From Alphaproteobacteria bacterium (GTDB lineage: Bacteria; Pseudomonadota; Alphaproteobacteria; Micropepsales; Micropepsaceae): a stretch of 8,933 nucleotides of DNA. The stretch lies in NCBI GenBank assembly GCA_947373775.1, contig CANBZE010000054.1:1-8933 (forward strand), read 5' to 3'. Both the position numbers and the translations under genes were made by a program. Positions 1-5,993 of this stretch are shown piece after piece; the first letter of the stretch is position 1, and the number at the start of each line of letters is the position of its first letter. The notes beneath the pieces are model-generated. The model searched no databases, had not been told where the DNA came from, and saw only the letters and a list, made by a program, of their open reading frames with translations.

Positions 1-1
1 G

Positions 2-805
2 GCGGTGGTGAACATCCTGATGGAAAAAGGCCTGATCAAGGAAAAGGCCCTGACCGTCAACGGCAAGACCATGGGCGAGAATTGCAAGGGCAAGAAGGTC
101 CACCTGCCCGAAGTGATCTGGCCGTTCGACAAGCCGATGAAGAAGGAAGCCGGCTTCATCGTGTTGTCGGGCAATCTGTTCGACAGCGCCATCATGAAGA
201 CCAGCGTGATCAGCGACGAATTCCGCCAGCGCTATCTGTCCAACCCCAAGGACCCGGAAGCCTTTGAAGGCAAGGTCGTGGTGTTCGACGGACCGGAGGA
301 TTACCACGCGCGGCTGGACGATCCGTCGCTGAACATCGACGCCAACACGCTTCTGGTAATGCGCGGCGCCGGTCCCATCGGTTATCCGGGCGCCGCCGAA
401 GTGGTGAACATGCATCCGCCGACGGCGCTGCTGAAGGCCGGGATCAACGCCCTGCCCTGCATCGGTGATGGCCGCCAATCGGGCACCTCGGGTTCGCCCT
501 CCATCCTCAATGCCTCGCCGGAAGCGGCCGCTGGCGGCGGGCTTGGCCTGCTGCAAACCGGCGACCGGGTGCGCATCGACCTCAACAAGGGCACGGCCAA
601 CATGCTGCTGCCGGATGACGAGATCGCCAAGCGCCGCAAGGACCTGGACGCGCGCGGCGGCTTTGCCTATCCCGCTTCCCAGACGCCGTGGCAGGAAATC
701 CAGCGCGCCTTCCAGGGCCAGATGGGCACCGGCATGGTTCTGGAGAATGCGGTCAAGTATCAGAAGATCGACCAGACCAAGGGCATTCCGCGCGACAATC
801 ACTAG
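2..805 (+). CDS. IlvD/Edd-family sugar-acid dehydratase, C-terminal part (5' end outside window)
   Basis: The frame is open from the left edge (codon at 2-4) to a TAG at 803-805, giving about 267 residues. Full family members are usually about 570-600 residues, so roughly the N-terminal half, with the iron-sulfur cluster cysteines, lies outside. What is seen: the segment [15 protein letters not shown], the motif [13 protein letters not shown] (around residue 155), whose serine is the catalytic base in pentonate dehydratases, and a C-terminus with [17 protein letters not shown] and a final PRDNH. These resemble L-arabinonate/D-xylonate-type dehydratases more than dihydroxyacid dehydratase (IlvD) or phosphogluconate dehydratase (Edd). 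Known reaction of the group: an aldonate loses water to give a 2-keto-3-deoxy sugar acid in the cytoplasm. The gene converges on an FAH-family hydrolase, which fits a non-phosphorylative sugar-acid route. The exact substrate (arabonate, xylonate, galactonate or fuconate) cannot be decided. The ATG/GTG codons near the edge are internal, not the start. Confidence 0.9.
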   Translation, partial: AVVNILMEKGLIKEKALTVNGKTMGENCKGKKVHLPEVIWPFDKPMKKEAGFIVLSGNLFDSAIMKTSVISDEFRQRYLSNPKDPEAFEGKVVVFDGPEDYHARLDDPSLNIDANTLLVMRGAGPIGYPGAAEVVNMHPPTALLKAGINALPCIGDGRQSGTSGSPSILNASPEAAAGGGLGLLQTGDRVRIDLNKGTANMLLPDDEIAKRRKDLDARGGFAYPASQTPWQEIQRAFQGQMGTGMVLENAVKYQKIDQTKGIPRDNH

Positions 806-822
806 CCGCTTGTCTTTTGCGT

Positions 823-883
823 CGTGGGTGCGTCGGCCGTGCTCACGTACGCGAGGTACGCTCCGCGCGGCCTCCTGCCCACG
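823..883. repeat. Imperfect intergenic palindrome after the dehydratase gene
   Basis: Two arms of about 28 bases (823-850 and 856-883) are imperfect inverted repeats around a five-base centre (GCGAG). The outer ends (CGTGGG/CCCACG), an internal GGCCG/CGGCC block and the inner GTAC/GTAC match, with mismatches and one apparent indel between them. It has no T-tract and sits upstream of a clear terminator, so it is probably a dispersed palindromic element or mRNA 3'-end structure rather than the terminator itself. Confidence 0.5.
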
Positions 884-911
884 CCACAAAATCCCGCGCG
901 GCAAAAATGAA

Positions 912-942
912 AAAGGGGCGCCAGAAAATCTGGCGCCCCTTT
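912..942. terminator. Bidirectional intrinsic terminator between convergent genes
   Basis: There is a perfect 14-bp stem (912-925 with 929-942) whose core GGGGCGCCAG pairs with CTGGCGCCCC around an AAA loop. The + strand continues as TTTCTTT and the minus strand as TTTTTCATTTTT, so it can stop transcription from both sides. It lies 106 bases after the dehydratase stop and about 20 bases after the stop of the convergent FAH-family gene. Confidence 0.9.
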
Positions 943-963
943 CTTTATTCGCGTAAATCGAAC

Positions 964-1806
964 TCAGATCTTGGTGCGATAGACCGTCTGCTTCTGGCTG
1001 CCGAGCTTGTCGATGCCCAGCTCCATCACATCGCCCTCTTTCAGGAACACCGGCGGCTTCATGCCAAGGCCCACGCCCGGCGGAGTGCCGGTGGAGATCA
1101 CGTCGCCCGGCTGCAGGCTCATGAACTGGCTGACGTAAGAGACTATGGTCGGCACGTCGAAGATCAGGGTGGCGGTGTTGCCGGTCTGAACGCGCTTGCC
1201 GTTCAGGTCCAGCCACAGGCCGAGAGTGTTGAGATCGCCGACTTCATCCAGGGTGACCAGATAGGGGCCGAACGGGCCGAAGGTGTCGCAGCCCTTGCCC
1301 TTGTCCCAGGTGCCCAGGCGTTCCAACTGGAATTCGCGCTCCGACAGGTCGTTCACCACAACGGCACCGGCGACATAGTCCAGCGCCTTTTCCTTGGTGA
1401 CGTAACGGGCTTCCTTGCCGATCACGATGCCCAGCTCCACTTCCCAGTCGCCCTTCTTGGCGTTGGGCGGCAGGTAGACGTCGTCGTTCGGGCCGATGAT
1501 GGCGGACGTCGCCTTCATGAAGATGATCGGCTCGGCCGGCTCAGGCATGTTGGATTCCTTGGCATGGTCGGCATAGTTCAGGCCGATGCAGAGGAACTTG
1601 CCGACCTTGGCGACCGGCTCGGCGATACGCACACCGGCGGCAACCACCGGCAGGCTGTCGATCTTGGCGGCACGGATGGCCGACAGGTCCGACAGCACCT
1701 TGCCGTCGATGTCCTTCACGATGCCGGAGAGGTCGCGGATCTGGCCGCTATCGTCCATCAGGCCCGGCTTCTCCTGGCCCTTGGGCCCATAGCGCAGCAA
1801 TTTCAT
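964..1806 (-). CDS. Fumarylacetoacetate hydrolase (FAH) family protein, probable diketo-sugar-acid hydrolase
   Basis: The protein has 280 residues from the ATG at 1806, preceded by an AGGGAAA ribosome site; the open frame extends 8 codons further upstream but without a better start. It is the usual length for short FAH-family (PF01557) enzymes. Visible features: a short N-terminal region (1-70), then the catalytic domain with HAKE (His81, Glu84), the metal ligands Glu122 and Glu124 in DWEVELG and Asp153 in VNDLSERE, the KGKGCDTFGPFGP block (169-181), and GDVISTGTPPGVG (234-246). The His-x-x-Glu pair is typical of members that hydrolyse C-C bonds of acylpyruvates. No signal peptide, so cytoplasmic. 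Relatives in L-rhamnose and L-fucose oxidative routes cleave 2,4-diketo-3-deoxy acids to pyruvate plus lactate; pentonate versions would give glycolate. Such a role is inferred from the neighbouring sugar-acid dehydratase. Annotation as ureidoglycolate lyase would be a weak alternative. Confidence 0.92.
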   Translation of the reverse strand: MKLLRYGPKGQEKPGLMDDSGQIRDLSGIVKDIDGKVLSDLSAIRAAKIDSLPVVAAGVRIAEPVAKVGKFLCIGLNYADHAKESNMPEPAEPIIFMKATSAIIGPNDDVYLPPNAKKGDWEVELGIVIGKEARYVTKEKALDYVAGAVVVNDLSEREFQLERLGTWDKGKGCDTFGPFGPYLVTLDEVGDLNTLGLWLDLNGKRVQTGNTATLIFDVPTIVSYVSQFMSLQPGDVISTGTPPGVGLGMKPPVFLKEGDVMELGIDKLGSQKQTVYRTKI

Positions 1807-1827
1807 CGTGTTTCCCTGTCTCAGATA

Positions 1828-1860
1828 CAAAAAATCCCGCCGCGTTTTAGCGCGGCGGGA
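1828..1860 (-). terminator. Intrinsic terminator after the ThuA/PQQ dehydrogenase/cytochrome genes
   Basis: On the minus strand a perfect 10-bp GC-rich stem (TCCCGCCGCG, 1860-1851, with 1844-1835; loop CTAAAA) is followed by TTTTTTG. It lies about 28 bases after the cytochrome c stop and its T-tract ends only about 22 bases before the FAH-family start codon. It should therefore separate the FAH gene from the upstream genes or limit readthrough into it. Confidence 0.88.
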
Positions 1861-1887
1861 CTGTTTATGACAGCGGTTTTTCCGGCC

Positions 1888-2163
1888 CTATTTGGGCGGG
1901 AAGGTGCCCGCCAAGTACTTGGCAATGGTGTCGAATTCGGCGTCTGTGGCATTGGCGCCGTTATTGGCCATCTGGTCCACCAGGGCCTTCCAGCCCTGGG
2001 CATCCAGGCTCTGCTGGGCGGCGATTTCGGGGGAATGGCACTGGGCGCAAACCCGCACCATCACGTCGCGGCCAGGCCCATCGGGCAGCAGCTTGAAATC
2101 GTCGGCCAGGGCGGGGACCGCCATGGTCATCAGGCTCAGCGCGGATACCAGAACAAGCTTCAC
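1888..2163 (-). CDS. Small periplasmic single-heme cytochrome c
   Basis: The protein has 91 residues from a GTG start at 2163-2161. A TTG two codons upstream (2169) is also in frame, but it touches the CAGGAG ribosome site at 2175-2170; the GTG has a normal 6-base spacing and is preferred. Residues 1-20 form a Sec signal peptide (hydrophobic core, cleavage near ALA-DD), leaving a mature protein of about 71 residues. One heme-binding CAQCH motif lies at 39-43; Met65 (in DQMANNG) is the likely sixth ligand. The domain is a minimal class I cytochrome c. The start is only 12 bases after the stop of the PQQ dehydrogenase gene, with its ribosome site directly behind that stop, so the two are probably translationally coupled. 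The most likely role is to accept electrons from that quinoprotein and pass them to a terminal oxidase or bc1-linked carrier. The partner assignment is inference from position. Confidence 0.93.
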   Translation of the reverse strand: MKLVLVSALSLMTMAVPALADDFKLLPDGPGRDVMVRVCAQCHSPEIAAQQSLDAQGWKALVDQMANNGANATDAEFDTIAKYLAGTFPPK

Positions 2164-2169
2164 GTTCAA

Positions 2170-2175
2170 CTCCTG
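2170..2175 (-). promoter_or_regulatory. Ribosome binding site that decides the cytochrome c start
   Basis: CAGGAG on the minus strand follows the TAA of the upstream PQQ dehydrogenase (2178-2176) without a gap. It abuts a TTG codon, leaving no spacing, but lies 6 bases before a GTG, which is why the GTG is chosen. The arrangement suggests that ribosomes finishing the dehydrogenase re-initiate on the cytochrome. Confidence 0.7.
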
Positions 2176-4068
2176 TTACTTGGGCAAGGCGAAAGCGACC
2201 ACTTCATCGCCTTCGAGTTTGGCGCCAATAAGGCCGCCCCCGGTTGCGGTGATGGCCACGAACTGGCGCCCGTCCGAACCCTGATAGCTAATAGGCGTGG
2301 ATTCGGCGGATGCATTCAACTCCACGGTCCAAAGATTCTTGCCCGTGGCGGTTTCAAAGGCGCGGAACTTGCGGTCGTCGGTGGCGCCCACGAATGTCAC
2401 GCCGGCGGCAGTGACGGTGGTGCCGCCCAGGCCGGGACGCCCGGTGTCCTGCTGGCCGGCGGGGAATTGCTCGGTGACGCCCAGCGTCTTGCGATAGACG
2501 ACATCGCCGGTATTCACATCCACCGCCACCAGCTGGCCCCAGGGCGTCTGATTGCAGGGCAGATGTTTGTCATTATCCCAGAAGCGGCGGATGGCGGGGC
2601 GCGCATTGTTCACGAATTCGCCGTCGGCGGTTTTCACCACCTTCATCGGCTGGAACAGGTTGTTGACGTTGACGATATAGAGATGGCGCACCGGATCGAA
2701 GCTGCCGCCATAATAGTTCACGCCGCCCTGGGTTCCCGGTGGCGCCACCGTCCAATGCTCGTAGCCCGGCGGTGTATAGGTCGAAGCCAGCTTGAACTGG
2801 TTGTCGGCGACGTATTTTTCGCAGAAGGCCTGATGCTCCGGCACGCCCTTGTAGAGAGTCTCCTGCGTGACCCTGCCCACGCTGAGCTGCTCGGGCTTGA
2901 CCGGGAAAGGCTGGGTCGGCGAGGTCTTTTCGCCCGGTACTTCGCTCTGGGGCACCGCCCGCTCCTCGGCGCCGAAGATCGGCTTGCCGTTGGTGCGGTC
3001 CAGGATAAACATCAGCGCGTTCTTGTTGACCGTGATGACGGCGGGAATGGTTTTGCCGTCTTTTTTCACATCCACCAGCATCGGCGCGGACTGGGTGTCC
3101 ATGTCCCAGATGTCGTGATGGGTGACCTGGAAGTGCCACAGATACTTGCCGCTATTGGCGTCCACCGCCACCAGCGAGGAACTGAACAGATTGTTGCCGG
3201 GACGGTCGGTGCCGACCATGTCGTTGTTGGGCGCGCCCAGCGGCATGTAGAGGATGCCGCGCTTGGCATCGACCGTCATATAGCCCCAGACATTGACGCC
3301 GGAGCGATTCTTGGCGGCTTCCGGCGTCCAGGTGTCGTAGCCGAACTCGCCCGGACGCGGCACGGTGTGAAAGGTCCAGACCAGCTTGCCGGTCGCCGCA
3401 TCCCAGGCGCGGGTGTCGCCCGCGGGGCCGGCGCCGTGATTGGAGCCACCGGGGCCTTCGCCCGGACCGGCGCCGGTGATCACCAGATTCTTATAGACGA
3501 CCGGCGGCGACGGCAGGATGTAGCCATCCTTCACGCCGTTCTGCATCACTTCGGGGGTCTTGAGATTGACGATGCCGTTCTCGCCGAAAGCCGTGTTGGG
3601 CTTGCCGTCCGAGGCGCGCAACGAATAGAGCCGTCCCTTCACGCTTCCGAAGATGATCGAGGCGGGCACGCCGTCGGCGCCCGGCCAATAGGCCGCGCCG
3701 CGCGCCTGTGACGAGGGAATGTCGTTTTCGGGAATATCATATTTCCAGATCACTTCGCCGGTGGTGGCGTTCAGCGCAATCGCCTGGCTGTAGGGCGAGA
3801 CGATGTACATGACATTGCCGATCACCAGGGGAATGTCCTGGGACATGCGCAGGCGCGCATCGGCCGGAAGGTTCGCGGGCCGCAGATGGAAGCTCCAGGC
3901 CTTTTGCAGCTTGGTCACATTGGCCGGCGTGATCTGCTTGAGCGTGACGTAGCGGTTGGCGCCCAAATCGTTGCCCACCATCGGCCAATCGGTGCCCGCG
4001 GCGAACGCGGCCGTTGCGGCCAGCGCCATCACGGCCGTTCCCAGCACCAATTTCCCCGAAGTCTTCAT
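2176..4068 (-). CDS. Periplasmic PQQ-dependent dehydrogenase, glucose dehydrogenase-like, soluble type
   Basis: The protein has 630 residues from the ATG at 4068, preceded by GAGGAG 7 bases upstream; 19 further open codons upstream look untranslated. Residues 1-23 are a Sec signal peptide (MKTSGKLV, hydrophobic core, AFAA). The rest is an eight-bladed quinoprotein propeller with tryptophan-docking repeats of the AxDxxTGxxxW type, e.g. around 98-110, 221-233, 301-313, 515-527 and 570-582. TDWPMVGNDLGANRY (26-40) is the usual entry motif. WDMD (321-324) and Lys349 in VNKN match the spacing of the Asp/Lys active-site pair of E. coli Gcd (Asp466/Lys493) as I recall it. It lacks the roughly 150-residue five-helix membrane anchor of Gcd and has no fused cytochrome domain and no Cys-Cys pair as in PQQ alcohol dehydrogenases. 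The product would be a lactone, acid or keto-sugar. It sits between a ThuA-like gene and a cytochrome c gene on the same strand. The substrate is unknown; glucose is not certain. Confidence 0.92.
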   Translation of the reverse strand: MKTSGKLVLGTAVMALAATAAFAAGTDWPMVGNDLGANRYVTLKQITPANVTKLQKAWSFHLRPANLPADARLRMSQDIPLVIGNVMYIVSPYSQAIALNATTGEVIWKYDIPENDIPSSQARGAAYWPGADGVPASIIFGSVKGRLYSLRASDGKPNTAFGENGIVNLKTPEVMQNGVKDGYILPSPPVVYKNLVITGAGPGEGPGGSNHGAGPAGDTRAWDAATGKLVWTFHTVPRPGEFGYDTWTPEAAKNRSGVNVWGYMTVDAKRGILYMPLGAPNNDMVGTDRPGNNLFSSSLVAVDANSGKYLWHFQVTHHDIWDMDTQSAPMLVDVKKDGKTIPAVITVNKNALMFILDRTNGKPIFGAEERAVPQSEVPGEKTSPTQPFPVKPEQLSVGRVTQETLYKGVPEHQAFCEKYVADNQFKLASTYTPPGYEHWTVAPPGTQGGVNYYGGSFDPVRHLYIVNVNNLFQPMKVVKTADGEFVNNARPAIRRFWDNDKHLPCNQTPWGQLVAVDVNTGDVVYRKTLGVTEQFPAGQQDTGRPGLGGTTVTAAGVTFVGATDDRKFRAFETATGKNLWTVELNASAESTPISYQGSDGRQFVAITATGGGLIGAKLEGDEVVAFALPK

Positions 4069-4119
4069 CACGCACTCCTCGCGCCGTTTTATGGCTTGCA
4101 GTCTGTATGGAAGATGAAC

Positions 4120-4143
4120 GGCCACCGCCGCGAGGCGGTGGCC
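4120..4143. repeat. Strong hairpin between the ThuA-like and PQQ dehydrogenase genes
   Basis: A perfect 10-bp stem (GGCCACCGCC at 4120-4129 with 4134-4143) encloses a four-base loop. No T-tract follows on either strand, so it is not a standard intrinsic terminator. It lies 27 bases after the ThuA-like stop and about 40 bases before the ribosome site of the dehydrogenase. It may stabilise or process an mRNA spanning both genes (inference). Confidence 0.6.
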
Positions 4144-4170
4144 ACAATCATGCCTTGATTACTGCCCGCA

Positions 4171-5046
4171 TCACTGTTCCGGGCGCGACGCGCGCGGCGG
4201 CGGCGCCACGTAATCCGTCAGCTCGGTGGTCGGCTTCTTGCCGGCCCAGGCAATGCCGCGCAGCAGCACCTTCTGGATGGCGGGATCCTGCAGGCTGTCC
4301 ACCATGTGACCCTGCATCCAGACGAAGGCACGGGCGGGCTGGCCGCCCGGCAGAGTGTGCTCATAGGTCCACATCTGCGGGATGGTCTGGCCGACGCCGC
4401 CGCCGCGGCGCGCGCTGGGCGTATCGGGCATGGTGACGGTCATCAGCGGATGCACTTCCGGCGCGAAGTTCAGCTTGTAGAAGGCTTCGTCATAGATCTG
4501 TGCCGGCATGCCCTGAACAATCGGGCTGTCCTTGTCGACCACGTTGTAATCCAGCGTGGCGGTCCAGGTGTAGTTGACCTCGCCATGCTTCTTGCCGGCG
4601 CCGACCAGAGTGGCCATGTCGGCCGGATCGGGACCGCACAGCGAGTCGTGGAAGGTGACCAACCCGCCGCCGCGCTTCACATAGGCCTGCAGGCGGGCGC
4701 GCTGCTCGGGGGTCATGTAGCCGGCATCGCCCTTGTAGATGATGACGACGTCGGAATGATCCAGCTGTTCCTGGCTGGGGAAGGAGAACGCGCCGTCCAC
4801 CACTGCGCCATGCGCGGTGAGCAGCTTGCTCCAGGTGTCCATGAAATAGGGATAGTCATGCGCGCCCGGGCCGTGGCTCTTGAGACCGCCGAACAGGAAG
4901 ATGTGCATGCCGTTGACGTTCTGGCCCTGGGCGCGGGGCGCCGTGTAGGTGCCGTAGCGGGCATAGTCCTTTGCCGTCTGTGCGGTCGCGCCGGCGACGC
5001 AGGCCAGCGCCACGGCGCCGGACAGCAAAATGGTCTTGATGGTCAT
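4171..5046 (-). CDS. Secreted ThuA-like protein (Sec signal)
   Basis: The protein has 291 residues from the ATG at 5046, preceded by AGGAAGG; the open frame extends upstream but without a comparable ribosome site, and the candidate promoter at 5115-5144 would start transcription after those codons. Residues 1-22 form a Sec signal peptide (MTIKTILLSG, hydrophobic core, ATA-QT). The mature part matches the ThuA-like family (PF06283, class I glutamine amidotransferase-like fold): a strand with MHIFLFGGLKSHGPGAHDY (47-65), SDVVIIYKGDAGYM (98-111), GGGLVTFHD (126-134), GAGKKHGE (149-156), DEAFYKLNF (186-194), and the C-terminal RAFVWMQGH...LLRGIAWAGKKP (239-271). ThuA was defined with ThuB in rhizobial trehalose/keto-sugar metabolism; the reaction of exported homologues is not known to me. 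The gene lies 102 bases upstream of a PQQ dehydrogenase gene on the same strand, so action on a periplasmic sugar or its oxidation product is plausible. Confidence 0.88.
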   Translation of the reverse strand: MTIKTILLSGAVALACVAGATAQTAKDYARYGTYTAPRAQGQNVNGMHIFLFGGLKSHGPGAHDYPYFMDTWSKLLTAHGAVVDGAFSFPSQEQLDHSDVVIIYKGDAGYMTPEQRARLQAYVKRGGGLVTFHDSLCGPDPADMATLVGAGKKHGEVNYTWTATLDYNVVDKDSPIVQGMPAQIYDEAFYKLNFAPEVHPLMTVTMPDTPSARRGGGVGQTIPQMWTYEHTLPGGQPARAFVWMQGHMVDSLQDPAIQKVLLRGIAWAGKKPTTELTDYVAPPPRASRPEQ

Positions 5047-5114
5047 GTGAACCTTCCTGTTGGTGATCCGTCCCAGCTGGAGGCCTTGTAACCGCCCCGC
5101 CCTGCAGACGCCGC

Positions 5115-5144
5115 ATAGTATGTGTTCAGCCGCGTTGATGCCAA
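5115..5144 (-). promoter_or_regulatory. Candidate promoter for the ThuA-like/PQQ dehydrogenase/cytochrome c genes
   Basis: On the minus strand TTGGCA (5144-5139) and TACTAT (5120-5115) are separated by 18 bases, a reasonable sigma-70-like pair, predicting a start near 5108 and a leader of about 60 bases. The -10 box lies inside a perfect short palindrome, CATACTATG (5122-5114), which could be an operator half or chance. Prediction by eye only. Confidence 0.4.
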
Positions 5145-5184
5145 GCGACAAGGCCGCACAGCGCCTTTTCGCAGTTGCGAGATT

Positions 5185-5285
5185 GCCGCCTCCCCTGCGC
5201 GCGGCAGCGCGCTTAAATAGGGGAGGTGGCCGGTCCGTAGCGGCAGCGTATGGGCGCGCTTGCGATGCGAAGGCCGGAGGGGCGA
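5185..5285. repeat. REP-like intergenic palindrome between the GntR and ThuA-like genes
   Basis: The left part pairs GCCGCCTCCCCT (5185-5196) with AGGGGAGGTGGC (5219-5230), 11 of 12 positions Watson-Crick; within it GCGCGC (5197-5202) pairs with GCGCGC (5207-5212) around GGCA. The right part runs from GGTGGCCGG to GGCCGGAGGGG (ends about 5282). This layout, a CCTCCCC/GGGGAGG hairpin followed by a second block ending in GGAGGGG, resembles dispersed intergenic repeats I recall from alphaproteobacteria. It abuts the GntR stop codon at 5287. No T-tract is present. The rest of the 240-base gap holds only the ThuA-side promoter candidate and ribosome site. Confidence 0.55.
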
Positions 5286-5286
5286 C

Positions 5287-5982
5287 TTATGAAGGTTTTT
5301 TGGGCAGGGCCGAATGGCGCTCCGGCTCGGTATGGGCCATGCGGATGTGGGTCTGGAGCGTCTCCTGCGGGTCATCACCCGAGATGCCCATCACCGCGTC
5401 CAGCAGGATGCGATGATGGCTGAGGCGCCAGCGGCGCACGTCATGGGTGACATGTTCCAGGGTCTTGTGCGCGAACAGGGTTACCATCAGCGAATTCAGC
5501 GCCCGCTCCAGATAGGGATTGCCGGACGCCTTCCACAGAGTGCGATGGAACTGAAGATCCAGGGCGGCGGATTCCAGCAGATCGCCATCCCAGGCTTCCA
5601 TCTTGGAAAGTATGTTTTCCAGTTCCGCCCGTATTTCCGCGGTCATGTGGCTACGCGCCAGCCGTAGCGCCTCGCCTTCCAGCAAAAAGCGCACCGCGAA
5701 GATCTGGTCGACCTCTTGTGTACCGATATGGGTGACGAACATGCCGCGGCGTTCGCGATTCTGCACCAGCCCCTGCTCCTGCAGCTGCGACAGCGCCTCG
5801 CGCACCGGGATGCGGCTGATGTTTAGCTCGCGCGCGATCTGGCTTTCGTTCAGCCGCATGCCGGGCGTGTACTTGCCCGTCAGGATGCCGTGACCCAACA
5901 CCTTCACCACCTGGGCCCGCAGGCTGGTGGGCGCACCCCTGCCAGGAATCGTATCGGCCTCTTGCTGTTCCAGGTTTTCCAT
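5287..5982 (-). CDS. GntR-family transcriptional regulator, FCD (FadR/VanR-type) subgroup
   Basis: The protein has 231 residues from the ATG at 5982; the frame stays open upstream only because it shadows the preceding gene. An N-terminal winged helix-turn-helix spans about 18-85, with LNESQIARELNISRIPVREAL (44-64) as the recognition region typical of GntR proteins and the wing GLVQNRERRGMFV. The C-terminal all-helical FCD domain (about 90-220) has the metal-site residues Asp142 and His146 (LDLQFHRTLW), His190 (SHHRILLDAV) and His212 (THIRMAH). FCD regulators bind small carboxylates such as sugar acids, uronates or lactate and usually repress. Its AGGGGG ribosome site overlaps the stop codon of the lipoprotein PQQ dehydrogenase, 8 bases upstream, so the two are co-transcribed and probably coupled. 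Likely target: this locus, including the divergent promoter region at 7914-8057; the ligand is probably a pathway acid (inference). Confidence 0.95.
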   Translation of the reverse strand: MENLEQQEADTIPGRGAPTSLRAQVVKVLGHGILTGKYTPGMRLNESQIARELNISRIPVREALSQLQEQGLVQNRERRGMFVTHIGTQEVDQIFAVRFLLEGEALRLARSHMTAEIRAELENILSKMEAWDGDLLESAALDLQFHRTLWKASGNPYLERALNSLMVTLFAHKTLEHVTHDVRRWRLSHHRILLDAVMGISGDDPQETLQTHIRMAHTEPERHSALPKKPS

Positions 5983-5993
5983 GTCGCCCCCTA
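5983..5993 (-). promoter_or_regulatory. Ribosome binding site of the GntR gene overlapping the upstream stop codon
   Basis: The minus strand reads TAGGGGGCGAC before the ATG; the TAG is the stop of the PQQ lipoprotein gene and also the first part of the purine-rich ribosome site. It fixes the GntR start at 5982 and implies translational coupling. Confidence 0.65.

Noticed and set aside
688..3711. A 1007-codon open frame on the + strand
   Set aside because: It runs antisense to the FAH, cytochrome c and PQQ dehydrogenase genes, all of which have clear family motifs. Its translation is rich in His, Gly and Ala without domains, as expected from the reverse strand of high-GC codons.
4306..5091. 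A 261-codon + strand open frame opposite the ThuA-like gene
   Set aside because: The minus-strand frame has a signal peptide, ribosome site and ThuA motifs; the + strand frame has none.
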